From assembly GCA_948585895.1 (NCBI GenBank), contig CAPBNZ010000007.1:1-14123 (forward strand): a stretch of 14,123 bases of DNA, read 5' to 3'. Below, piece by piece: positions 1-6,979 of the stretch (its first letter is position 1; each line of letters opens with the position of its first letter). A model generated the notes under the pieces. It was not told the origin of the DNA and made no database searches. It was given only the letters and a program-made list of their open reading frames with translations. The position numbers were made by a program, and so were the translations under genes. This DNA comes from an uncultured Clostridia bacterium (GTDB taxonomy: Bacteria; Bacillota; Clostridia; TANB77; CAG-508).

Positions 1-841
1 ATTCTTCCTGAATGGTTTCATAATTTTCTAAAGTCTCCTCGTTTTTAAGTAATAATTTGATTCCTTCATAATAATAATTTTTATCTTTCTCTTTTTTCGC
101 TTTTTCCATTTTTTCTTTATATTTTGTAATTTGCTCAAATCTTTTTAATTCGTTTTCTAAATCTTCTACATAACTTTGAGTGCAATAAATCTCATATTCA
201 ATATCATCGATAACAACTTTAAACAATGCTTTTACAATAAGTGGATTATTTTTTCCAAGGCGAGAAGTTTCTTTGTTAGTATCATTTGGATTTGGTTGAG
301 CATTTTCAATTAAAATTTTTAGTGTATCAGAAATACCAATATGTGATTTATATTGCCTTTTACTAACAATGGCATCGTATTCATCGGCTACACGAATAAT
401 TTGTCCTTCATAAGGAATCTCTTTTTTTGTCAATCCTTGTGGATAACCACTTCCATTTAAGGCCTCATGGTGATATAAAGCACCAGCAGAGTAAGGTCTT
501 AATTGTGAATCTTTCATACATAAAGTATAACCTAAAGAAGTATGTGTTTTCATAGTTTGATATTCTTCTTCTGTCAATTTTCCTGGTTTTTGCAAGACAC
601 TAGGTGGAATAAATTGTTTACCAATATCATGTAAATACGCACAGATAGTACAATATTGAGTAAAACCTTTATTGCAATGTAAATATTCACAAAGTCTACA
701 AGTTAGACTAGCAACATTTTCGCAGTGTTTTCTTGTAAATACATCTAATTGGTCAAGCATATTTAATTGATATCGCATACTTTCATTTAAATTATAAGAC
801 TTTAAGTTTGTTTTATCATAAAAATCAAATTCATAACTCAT
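1..841 (-). CDS. HD-GYP domain phosphodiesterase, C-terminus cut by window edge
   Basis: I translated this gene by hand because its stop lies outside the window; about 280 residues are visible from ATG at 841. It carries an HD-GYP domain, a family that usually hydrolyses the second messenger cyclic di-GMP in the cytoplasm. Visible metal and signature residues are His39 (RKHCENV), His71-Asp72 in HDIGK, His100, the His124-His125 pair, the GYP-loop variant GSGYP at 130-134, and the ADEYDA stretch at 152-157. No receiver, PAS or membrane segment precedes the domain. The part after about residue 215 is Lys/Glu-rich and probably helical. The start has an AAGGAG-type ribosome site (complement of 850-857). 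It is transcribed divergently from aspS. The family is secure; activity on cyclic di-GMP is inferred, since some members act on other substrates. Confidence 0.9.
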   Translation of the reverse strand, partial: MSYEFDFYDKTNLKSYNLNESMRYQLNMLDQLDVFTRKHCENVASLTCRLCEYLHCNKGFTQYCTICAYLHDIGKQFIPPSVLQKPGKLTEEEYQTMKTHTSLGYTLCMKDSQLRPYSAGALYHHEALNGSGYPQGLTKKEIPYEGQIIRVADEYDAIVSKRQYKSHIGISDTLKILIENAQPNPNDTNKETSRLGKNNPLIVKALFKVVIDDIEYEIYCTQSYVEDLENELKRFEQITKYKEKMEKAKKEKDKNYYYEGIKLLLKNEETLENYETIQEE

Positions 842-872
842 ATTTTGTTCTCCTTTGTATGTTCTTAAATTT

Positions 873-901
873 ATGATAGCATGAAAGCAAAAAAACTGCA
901 A
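873..901 (-). promoter_or_regulatory. Sigma-A-type promoter of the HD-GYP gene
   Basis: On the minus strand, TTGCAG (complement of 896-901) and TATCAT (complement of 873-878) are separated by exactly 17 bases. They lie about 30 bases upstream of the gene's start codon. The element sits back to back with the aspS promoter. Confidence 0.6.
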
Positions 902-920
902 TATTTCTAAAAGAAAATCA

Positions 921-949
921 TTGAAAAATAGCTGGATTTATGGTAAGAT
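921..949 (+). promoter_or_regulatory. Sigma-A-type promoter of aspS
   Basis: TTGAAA at 921-926 and TAAGAT at 944-949 have a 17-base spacer. The inferred transcript starts near 956, giving a leader of about 25 bases. That leaves no room for a T-box or other long leader control. Confidence 0.65.
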
Positions 950-980
950 AAGGAAAGTAAAAGTGAACGGAGGAAACAAT

Positions 981-2736
981 ATGTATAGAACAAAAACATG
1001 TGGAGAATTAAAAATAAACAATGTAGGAGAAAAAATAGAACTTGCAGGATGGACACAAAAAATTAGAAATTTAGGTGGTATGATTTTTATTGACTTAAGA
1101 GATGAATTTGGAATCACGCAAATTGTAATTAGTGACAAAGATTTACAAGAACAAGTCAAAGAATTAAGCACAGAAAGTTGTATCCACATTTCACGGAAAA
1201 GTTGTGGAAAGAACAAGCAAAAATGATAAAATTTCAACAGGAGAGATAGAAGTAGTAGCAGATAAAATAGAAATATTAGGAAAATGTAAAAAGGTACTTC
1301 CATTTGAAATCAATAGCAATCAAGAAGTAAGGGAAGATTTAAGATTAGAATATCGATTTTTAGATTTAAGAAATGAAACTTTGCATAACAACATACTATT
1401 ACGTTCTAAAATATTGAAAACACTAAGAGATAAAATGGATGAATTAGGATTTACAGAAATTCAAACACCTATTTTAGCTAATTCTTCTCCAGAGGGAGCA
1501 AGAGACTATTTAGTACCAAGTAGAATCAATCCAGGAGAATTTTATGCGTTACCTCAAGCACCACAACAATTTAAACAATTATTAATGATAGCAGGATTTA
1601 ATAAATATTATCAAATTGCACCTTGTTTTCGAGACGAAGATCCAAGAGCAGATAGAGCACCAGGAGAGTTTTATCAATTAGACTTTGAAATGAGCTTTGC
1701 TACCCAAGAAGATGTTTTTAAAATCATAGAAGAGGTAATACCACATACTTTTAAAAAATTTACAAATTGGAATGTAGAGGAAGGGCCATTTGTCAGAATT
1801 TCTTATCGAGAGGCAATGGAGAAATATGGGATTGACAAACCAGACTTAAGAAACCCATTAATCATTCAAGATGTAACAAAAGTATTTGAAAATTCTGACT
1901 TTAATGCCTTCAAAGGAAAAACAGTAAAAGCAATTGTAGTACCAAACGCAGCTACACAAGGTAGAAAGTTTTTTGATAAGATGGGAGAATTTGCTATTAG
2001 TGACGAAGTAGGAGCAAAAGGATTAGCATGGACAAAATGGGAGGAAACAGGAGAAGTAACAGGAGGAATTGCTAAATTTATAACAGCAGAAATGAAACAA
2101 AAATTAGAAACAGAATATCAGGTAAAGAATAATTCGGCAATCTTTTTTATTTCAGATGAATTAGAAAAAGCACAAAAAATAGCAGGGTTAGTAAGAATAG
2201 AGCTAGGAAAGAAATTGAACTTAATTGAAAAAGGAGTCTATAAATTCTGTTTTATAGTAGACTTTCCAATGTATGAATTATCGGATGAAGGAACAATCGA
2301 TTTTAGTCACAATCCATTTTCTATGCCACAAGGTGGATTAGAAGCTTTAGAAACAAAAAATCCATTAGAAATACTTGCATATCAATATGACTTAGTATGT
2401 AATGGATATGAAATGGCATCAGGAGCAGTAAGAAATCATAATCCAGAAACCATGGTGAAAGCATTTGAGATAGCAGGATACTCAGAAGAGGACGTAAAAA
2501 ATAGATTTGGAGCATTGTACAATGCCTTCCAATATGGAACGCCTCCACATGCAGGAGCAGCACCAGGAGTAGATAGAATGGTTATGCTAATAGCAGACTC
2601 ACAAAACATAAGAGAAATCATAGCATTCCCAAAAAATAAAAAAGCAAGAGATTTGTTAATGCATGCACCATCAGTTGTATCGGAACAACAACTAAAAGAT
2701 GTACATATCGAATTGAAACAAAAGGGACAGGTCTAA
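981..2736 (+). CDS. aspS: Aspartate--tRNA ligase, reading frame broken by a one-base insertion
   Basis: This class II synthetase charges tRNA-Asp with aspartate. It starts at ATG 981 with GGAGG at 970-974. Frame one (981-1193, 71 codons) encodes the N-terminal OB-fold anticodon-binding part (GWTQKIRNLGG, FIDLRD). It then runs into out-of-frame sequence and stops at 1226. The rest continues in the next frame from 1195. Dropping one base at about 1194 gives a seamless SGKVVERTSKND junction and a 584-residue protein, close to the roughly 590 of E. coli and Bacillus AspRS. In the corrected protein, motif 2 is FRDED at 216-220 and motif 3 is GAAPGVDRM at 525-533. Catalytic residues look intact. 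Motif 2 reads DRAPGEFYQLD rather than the commoner DRQPEFTQ. As written, the gene yields no full enzyme; a GTG at 1204 could at most start a product lacking the anticodon domain. A sequencing error is the simplest explanation. Confidence 0.93.
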
Positions 2737-2829
2737 ACTGTTTCACAAATGAATGGATAAAGATTCAAAAATCAATTAATAAGAGAGAAGAGAAAATATG
2801 GAACAAAAAGGACTGTCCCTTTTGTTTCA
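2714..2829. repeat. 17-bp perfect inverted repeat with arms 82 bp apart
   Basis: The left arm 2714-2730 (TGAAACAAAAGGGACAG) is the exact reverse complement of 2813-2829. The left arm overlaps the last codons of aspS (the KQKGQ part of its C-terminus) and the right arm ends 17 bases before the next gene's GTG. The right arm also forms its own smaller hairpin (GGACTGTCC core inside 2801-2828), and the left arm can pair locally through GAAACA/TGTTTC at 2715-2720 and 2739-2744. It could be a transcript-end structure between aspS and the TSCPD gene, or a dispersed palindromic element. No clean T-run follows the right arm. Confidence 0.7.
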
Positions 2830-2846
2830 TTAGAAAGGAAGAAATC

Positions 2847-3113
2847 GTGGAATATAGATTTATACCAAGTAATAGAGTATGCTCACAGGAAATGATAATT
2901 GAACTAGAGGGAAATATCATAAAAAAAGTAACCATAGTCGGAGGATGTGCTGGAAATACGGTAGGAGTTTCTAATTTGATTCAGGGAATGAAAATCGATG
3001 AAGCAATTGAAAGATTAAAAGGAATTCCATGTGGTTTTAGAGGAACATCTTGTCCTGACCAACTTGCTTTGGCATTGGAAGAGGCAAAGAGTAAACTGAT
3101 GGGTGAAAAATAA
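2847..3113 (+). CDS. TSCPD domain-containing protein (TIGR03905-like)
   Basis: This 88-residue protein begins at GTG 2847 behind an AAAGGA site at 2834-2839. It carries the domain's signature: GGCAGNTVGV near residues 32-41, then GFRGTSCPDQLA near 63-74. Cysteines 12, 34, 62 and 69 are spaced like a metal-binding set. TSCPD domains also occur at the C-terminus of B12-dependent ribonucleotide reductases, but stand-alone proteins like this have no established function that I know of. It lies 110 bases after aspS, across the inverted repeat, and its stop is one base before the start of the next gene, so those two are almost certainly cotranscribed. The family assignment is firm and the role is unknown. 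Confidence 0.85.
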   Translation: MEYRFIPSNRVCSQEMIIELEGNIIKKVTIVGGCAGNTVGVSNLIQGMKIDEAIERLKGIPCGFRGTSCPDQLALALEEAKSKLMGEK

Positions 3114-3114
3114 T

Positions 3115-4581
3115 ATGAAAAGGTATGTAATAGAAATAACTGTATTCTTGTGTGGAGCATTAGGGATGATTTTAGAATTAGTTGCGGCAAGAGTGTTATC
3201 GCCCTATGTGGGAAGTTCTAATTTAATATGGACTACAATTATTGGTGTTATGCTAACTAGTATGAGTATAGGATATTGGATAGGAGGAAAATTAGCAGAT
3301 AAAGATTCGAATAGGAATAGATTATCTAGTTTAATTTTGTTAGGAGCAATTTTCACAAGTTTGATACCAATAGGAGAAGTTTTATTAGTAAAGAATTTTG
3401 TAGCAATTTCGCAAAATTTGGCAATCGTAGCATTTGCATCAGCAGCAATTGTATTTGGCGTACCAAGTTTTGTATTAGCAACTGTATCACCATATGCTGT
3501 AAAATTAAAAGATAAGCAATTAGAAAAAGAAAACATTGGGGGAATATCTGGAAAGATTTCTTCTTTATCAACAATAGGAAGCATTTTTGGAACTTTTATA
3601 GCAGGGTTTGTCTTAATCCCAATGTTTGGTATAAGGAGTATTATCTTAGGAATTACTTTCCTGTTATTAATGTTATCTTTAATTTTATATGAACATAAAA
3701 CAAAGAAATATTATACAATGATGTTCGTTTTAGTAGTAAGTCTCGTTATGTTTAATGTATTAGGAAAAATATTATTTATAAAAAATAATCCAGATATTAT
3801 ACAAGATGTAGATTCTGAATATAGTAGAATATGGGTAAAAAAAGTAGAAGGGAAAGATATTTCTTATAAAACTTTACAAGTAGAAACTGGTTTAGAATCT
3901 TATATCAATGAACAAACAAAACAAATGGGTTCAAAATACTTATATTACTATGATTTATTTGACTATTTTCAAAAAGATGCAAAGCATACTCTTTTAATTG
4001 GAGGAGCAGCTTATACATATCCAACACACTATTTAGAAAAATATGAAGATAAAACAATGGATGTTTCAGAAATTGATTCCAAAATGACCAAACTTGCTAT
4101 AGAACAATTTAATTTAGACATAACCAATCCAAGACTCAAAGTATATCATCAAGATGGAAGAAGCTTTTTAAATTATACCAAAAATAAGTATGATTGCATT
4201 TTAATCGATGCTTTCAAAGGTGTTAATGCACCATTTGAATTAACAACCTATGAAGCAATGCAAAATGCTAAAAAATTATTAAACAAAAATGGAATTGTAA
4301 TAACAAATATTATATCTGCTATAGAAGGAAGAGAATCAGATTTTATTCAATATGAGTATGCCACATATCAATCTGTATTTGATGAAGTAAAGCTGTATCA
4401 AGTAGCATCTAATCATGAAGATACGCAAAAACAGAATTTAATACTAGTAGGCATAAAAGGGGAAAATAATATAAATTATGAAAAACAGGAAGAATATAAG
4501 CAATTGTTAGAAACAGAAATAAAAGAATTTTCATCTAATAAAAAAATAGTGACAGATTATTATGCACCAATTGGAAATTGA
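3115..4581 (+). CDS. Fused MFS-like membrane / spermidine synthase-like protein
   Basis: A 488-residue integral membrane protein with about seven hydrophobic segments in the first 220 residues (GALGMILELVAARVLSPYVG is typical of the family). A cytoplasmic Rossmann-type synthase-like domain follows. I chose ATG 3115 because GGGTGA at 3101-3106 sits 8 bases upstream; GTG 3103 is the alternative and adds four residues. The synthase part keeps recognisable landmarks: LLIGGAAYTYP near 293-303, VSEIDSKM near 317-324, HQDGRSFL near 345-352 and YDCILIDAF near 359-367. The glycine-rich loop is GGAA instead of GGGDG and the acidic pair after YDxIxxD is absent. True polyamine synthesis is therefore doubtful. 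It follows the TSCPD gene by one base, implying translational coupling. Family confident, substrate unknown. Confidence 0.83.
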   Translation: MKRYVIEITVFLCGALGMILELVAARVLSPYVGSSNLIWTTIIGVMLTSMSIGYWIGGKLADKDSNRNRLSSLILLGAIFTSLIPIGEVLLVKNFVAISQNLAIVAFASAAIVFGVPSFVLATVSPYAVKLKDKQLEKENIGGISGKISSLSTIGSIFGTFIAGFVLIPMFGIRSIILGITFLLLMLSLILYEHKTKKYYTMMFVLVVSLVMFNVLGKILFIKNNPDIIQDVDSEYSRIWVKKVEGKDISYKTLQVETGLESYINEQTKQMGSKYLYYYDLFDYFQKDAKHTLLIGGAAYTYPTHYLEKYEDKTMDVSEIDSKMTKLAIEQFNLDITNPRLKVYHQDGRSFLNYTKNKYDCILIDAFKGVNAPFELTTYEAMQNAKKLLNKNGIVITNIISAIEGRESDFIQYEYATYQSVFDEVKLYQVASNHEDTQKQNLILVGIKGENNINYEKQEEYKQLLETEIKEFSSNKKIVTDYYAPIGN

Positions 4582-4654
4582 TGTAAGATAAGAAGAAAAG
4601 AGGTAGGTACTGTTATTGAGTTCAAGAGAGTAGATGATTTTGTCTCTTGTGTAG

Positions 4655-4727
4655 TATTGTAAAATAATAGATTACTATCTTGCTTTAAGCTCACAGCCAT
4701 ATTGTGCGATAAGGAAGGAATAAGATA
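4655..4727 (+). other. Copy A of a duplicated intergenic element, upstream of mnmA
   Basis: This copy reads TATTGTAAAATAATAG (4655-4670), TATCTT (4676-4681), AAGCTCACAGCCATATTG (4687-4704) and TAAGATA (4721-4727). The same ordered blocks recur at 5845-5911 downstream of mnmA. TATCTTG at 4676-4682 can pair with TAAGATA at 4721-4727, placing the conserved TCACAGC block and the mnmA ribosome site AAGGAAGG (4711-4718) in the loop. Function unknown; it may be a cis-acting RNA or an old duplication. Confidence 0.45.
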
Positions 4728-4730
4728 AAA

Positions 4731-5810
4731 ATGAAGAAGAGAGTTTTATTAGGAATGAGTGGAGGTGTTGATAGTTCAGCATCAGCTATCTTATTACAAG
4801 AACAAGGATATGAAGTAATTGGGTGTACAATGAGGTTGTGGGAGCTAGGTGATATAGAAGAAAGTTCATGCAGTGGAAATCAGGCCGTATATGATGCTAA
4901 GGCTGTTTGCGACCAATTAGGGATTCCACATTATACCATAAATTGTAAAAAGGAATTTAAGTGCAAAGTAGTAGATAACTTTATAGAAGAATATAAAGAA
5001 GCAAGAACACCAAATCCATGTATTGAATGTAATAAATATATGAAATTTGGAGCATTCTATGAAAAGGCAAAAGAATTAAAATGTAATTATATAGCAACAG
5101 GGCATTATGCTAGTATTGAATTTTCACAAAAATATCAACAATATGTCTTAAAAAAGTCAAAAGAAGAAAAAAAAGATCAAACCTATTTTTTATATACTAT
5201 TCCAAAAGAAGAATTAGAATATATTATTTTTCCTTTGCAAAATTATAATGATAAAGAAAATATTAGAAGCATAGCAGAAAAAAATAAATTATCAGTAGCA
5301 CAAAAGAAAGAGAGCCAAGAAATTTGTTTTATTCCAAATGATAATTATCAAGAGTTTTTAATAAAATATGGAAATTACAGCAAGAAAAAAGGTAATATTA
5401 CATTAAGAAACGGAAAAGTAATAGGACAACATCAAGGAATCATAAACTATACAATAGGACAGAGGAAAGGATTAGGAATATCTTATCAAGAACCATTATA
5501 TGTATTGGCACTAGAAAAGAAAAGAAATGAAGTAATTGTAGGTACGCAAAAGGAATTATATAGTAAAGAATTATATGCTGAAGAAGTTAATTGGATGGTA
5601 TGGGATAAATTAGAAAAACCGATTAAGTGTAAAGCAAAAATTCGCTATCGAGCCAAAGAAGCAGAAGCAGTAGTATTTCCTTTAGAAAGAAATGGAATTA
5701 AAGTAGTATTTGACATAGAACAAAGAGCAATTACGCCTGGACAGTCTGTTGTTTTTTATGATGAAGAGGGAGTTGTTTTAGGTGGAGGAAAAATAAAAGA
5801 AAAAAGATAG
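4731..5810 (+). CDS. mnmA: tRNA-specific 2-thiouridylase MnmA
   Basis: MnmA uses ATP and a persulfide sulfur relay to convert U34 to 2-thiouridine in tRNAs for Lys, Glu and Gln, helping wobble decoding. The 359-residue length is normal. The PP-loop SGGVDSS is at residues 10-16. The catalytic cysteines are both present: Cys97 in NPCIEC and Cys199 in ESQEICFIP. TGHYA at 123-127, KDQTYFLY at 148-155 and NYTIGQRKGLGI in the C-terminal half are also diagnostic. ATG 4731 is the only sensible start; AAGGAAGG at 4711-4718 is the ribosome site at a longish 12-base spacing. It stands alone, 149 bases after the previous gene, with related sequence elements on both sides. No obvious sigma-A promoter was found close by. 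The essential residues leave little doubt. Confidence 0.97.
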   Translation: MKKRVLLGMSGGVDSSASAILLQEQGYEVIGCTMRLWELGDIEESSCSGNQAVYDAKAVCDQLGIPHYTINCKKEFKCKVVDNFIEEYKEARTPNPCIECNKYMKFGAFYEKAKELKCNYIATGHYASIEFSQKYQQYVLKKSKEEKKDQTYFLYTIPKEELEYIIFPLQNYNDKENIRSIAEKNKLSVAQKKESQEICFIPNDNYQEFLIKYGNYSKKKGNITLRNGKVIGQHQGIINYTIGQRKGLGISYQEPLYVLALEKKRNEVIVGTQKELYSKELYAEEVNWMVWDKLEKPIKCKAKIRYRAKEAEAVVFPLERNGIKVVFDIEQRAITPGQSVVFYDEEGVVLGGGKIKEKR

Positions 5811-5844
5811 CTTGTAGGTTGCTTATTTATATTTACTTATATAA

Positions 5845-5914
5845 TATTACAAAATAATAGAGGAAGGATATCTTAAGTTCACAGCATAATTGGAATCATT
5901 TCACTAAGATACTT
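5845..5914 (+). other. Copy B of the duplicated element, between mnmA and the response regulator
   Basis: This copy reads TATTACAAAATAATAG (5845-5860), TATCTT (5869-5874), AAGTTCACAGCATAATTG (5875-5892) and TAAGATA (5905-5911). The stem is longer than in copy A: 5866-5875 pairs with 5905-5914 (ten pairs, one G-U). A T-rich stretch at 5917-5922 follows, so copy B might also act as a weak terminator for mnmA. The response regulator promoter lies further downstream. Confidence 0.4.
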
Positions 5915-5940
5915 AAATTTTTGAAAAAACCTTGTATAAT
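5912..5940 (+). promoter_or_regulatory. Probable promoter of the WalR-like response regulator
   Basis: A perfect TATAAT at 5935-5940 is preceded at 17 bases by a poor -35 match, CTTAAA at 5912-5917. The weak -35 suggests dependence on an activator or modest basal use. It lies about 60 bases upstream of the start codon. Confidence 0.5.
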
Positions 5941-6003
5941 AAACTTAATTATGATATAAATAAACTATAAAAATAAAGCTATAGTTAGAAAGGCGGAATT
6001 TTT

Positions 6004-6744
6004 GTGGAGGAAGAAATTAGAAAAGATGTCAAAACAATACTAATTGTTGATGACGAACAACCAATTGTAGATATATTGGTATATAATCTAAAAAAGGAAG
6101 GCTATCATACAATAGAGGCATCAGATGGAATGACAGCCATTAATATGGCATTAGAAAAAAAGCCAGATTTAATTTTATTAGATATTATGCTTCCAAAATT
6201 AGATGGGTTATCTGTATGTAAAAGGATAAAAAATTCGTTAAATGTTCCTATTCTTATGTTAACAGCAAAAGATGGAGAAATTGATAAAATTTTAGGACTA
6301 GAATTAGGAGCAGATGATTATATAACAAAACCTTTTAGTGTAAGAGAATTGGTAGCAAGAGTGAAAGCCAATTTAAGAAAGGTAGAAGCGGTTTCAACCA
6401 ATCGAGTAATAGAAACAGCTATTGAAGACAAGAAAAAAGAAAGTAAAATAATAGTTGGAGATTTAGAACTAGACTTAGACAAATTTGAGGTTAAAGTTAG
6501 AGGAGAAATTATAGATTTAACATTAAGAGAGTTTGAAGTATTAAAATTTTTAGCTTCTCAACCAGAGCAAGTTGTTACAAGAGAAACACTATTAGAAAAA
6601 GTTTGGGGATATGAATATTATGGAGATATTAGAACAGTTGATGTAACAGTTAGAAGAATTAGAGAAAAAATAGAAAAAGACACATCAATGCCAAAAATAT
6701 TAATTACCAAAAGAGGAGTTGGTTATTACATTGCTTCTCGATAA
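6004..6744 (+). CDS. WalR/PhoB-type DNA-binding response regulator, no kinase beside it
   Basis: A 246-residue OmpR-family regulator. The receiver domain (about residues 11-125) has the acidic pair Asp16-Asp17, phospho-acceptor Asp60 in LLDIMLP, Thr87 and Lys109 in ITKPFS. A Lys/Glu-rich linker (about 126-147) leads to a winged-helix DNA-binding domain (about 149-246) ending in WGYEYYGDIRTVDVTVRR and KRGVGYY. These stretches closely match Bacillus WalR (YycF), which controls cell wall hydrolase and division genes. GTG 6004 is supported by AAAGGCGG at 5989-5996, 7 bases upstream. Typical walR operons continue with the kinase walK and accessory genes. Here a strong terminator follows directly, so the partner must be encoded elsewhere. 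WalR-like is confident; orthology with walR is inferred from sequence, so no symbol is given. Confidence 0.92.
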   Translation: MEEEIRKDVKTILIVDDEQPIVDILVYNLKKEGYHTIEASDGMTAINMALEKKPDLILLDIMLPKLDGLSVCKRIKNSLNVPILMLTAKDGEIDKILGLELGADDYITKPFSVRELVARVKANLRKVEAVSTNRVIETAIEDKKKESKIIVGDLELDLDKFEVKVRGEIIDLTLREFEVLKFLASQPEQVVTRETLLEKVWGYEYYGDIRTVDVTVRRIREKIEKDTSMPKILITKRGVGYYIASR

Positions 6745-6749
6745 AAAAA

Positions 6750-6822
6750 TGCCAAGAGTATAATAGGAATTTAAAAAGGTATGGCTTTTTGAATTCCGTA
6801 AAGAGAACTCTTGGCAATTTTT
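6750..6822 (+). terminator. Two-tier hairpin terminator after the response regulator
   Basis: The outer stem TGCCAAGAGT (6750-6759) pairs perfectly with ACTCTTGGCA (6807-6816) and is followed by ATTTTTA. Inside it, 6766-6777 pairs with 6786-6797 (twelve pairs, one G-U) around an 8-base loop. The outer stem begins 5 bases after the stop codon. Confidence 0.85.
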
Positions 6823-6882
6823 ATGACTTATTATATTTTGTCGAAAAATGCGATGGAAAGTAAAAAAAAAGATGAAAATCTA

Positions 6883-6912
6883 TTGACAAATTAAAGGGAG
6901 AGAAACTATACT
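6883..6912 (+). promoter_or_regulatory. Strong sigma-A-type promoter of the Rpn-like gene
   Basis: A perfect TTGACA at 6883-6888 is followed at 18 bases by TATACT at 6907-6912. It is among the best promoter matches in the window and gives the Rpn-like gene its own transcription after the terminator. Confidence 0.65.
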
Positions 6913-6915
6913 TTT

Positions 6916-6933
6916 ATAAATTATATAATTTAT
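6916..6933. promoter_or_regulatory. Perfect 18-bp palindrome at the predicted transcription start
   Basis: ATAAATTATATAATTTAT at 6916-6933 equals its own reverse complement and starts 3 bases after the -10 box. It is a candidate repressor operator overlapping +1. It is made only of A and T, so chance is a real possibility. Confidence 0.4.
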
Positions 6934-6979
6934 GATACAGAATAAGGAGGATAGAGATAGTGCACTAACAAATTTATGA
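6932..6979 (+). other. 15-codon leader frame overlapping the Rpn-like start, with slippery heptamer
   Basis: ATG 6932 opens a short frame encoding MIQNKEDRDSALTNL and ends at TGA 6977-6979, overlapping ATG 6976 in the form ATGA. Its last codons form A AAT TTA (6970-6976), a classic X XXY YYZ -1 slippery heptamer, followed at once by the stop. A -1 slip there continues exactly at the ATG of the downstream frame. AAGGAGG at 6944-6950 lies inside this leader. The layout fits programmed frameshifting, translational coupling, or a simple one-base deletion; the sequence alone does not decide. Confidence 0.4.

Noticed and set aside
938..1303. 121-codon minus-strand frame opposite aspS
   Set aside because: Its Leu/Phe/Ser-rich translation is the typical antisense shadow of AT-rich coding sequence, with no start signals.
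2799..2834. 11-codon mini-frame (MEQKGLSLLFH) between aspS and the TSCPD gene
   Set aside because: It is generated by the right arm of the inverted repeat and has no independent support as a peptide gene.
3204..3584. 126-codon minus-strand frame opposite the MFS-like gene
   Set aside because: It is wholly antisense to a confident membrane-protein gene and shows no family motif or ribosome site.
4623..4649. CAAGAGA/TCTCTTG hairpin after the MFS-like gene
   Set aside because: Seven pairs with a 13-base loop and no T-run; too weak to call a terminator.
6960..6968. GTG with ideal spacing from AAGGAGG before the Rpn-like gene
   Set aside because: It reads GTG CAC TAA and stops after two codons, so it cannot be the gene's start, although it adds to the oddness of the leader.
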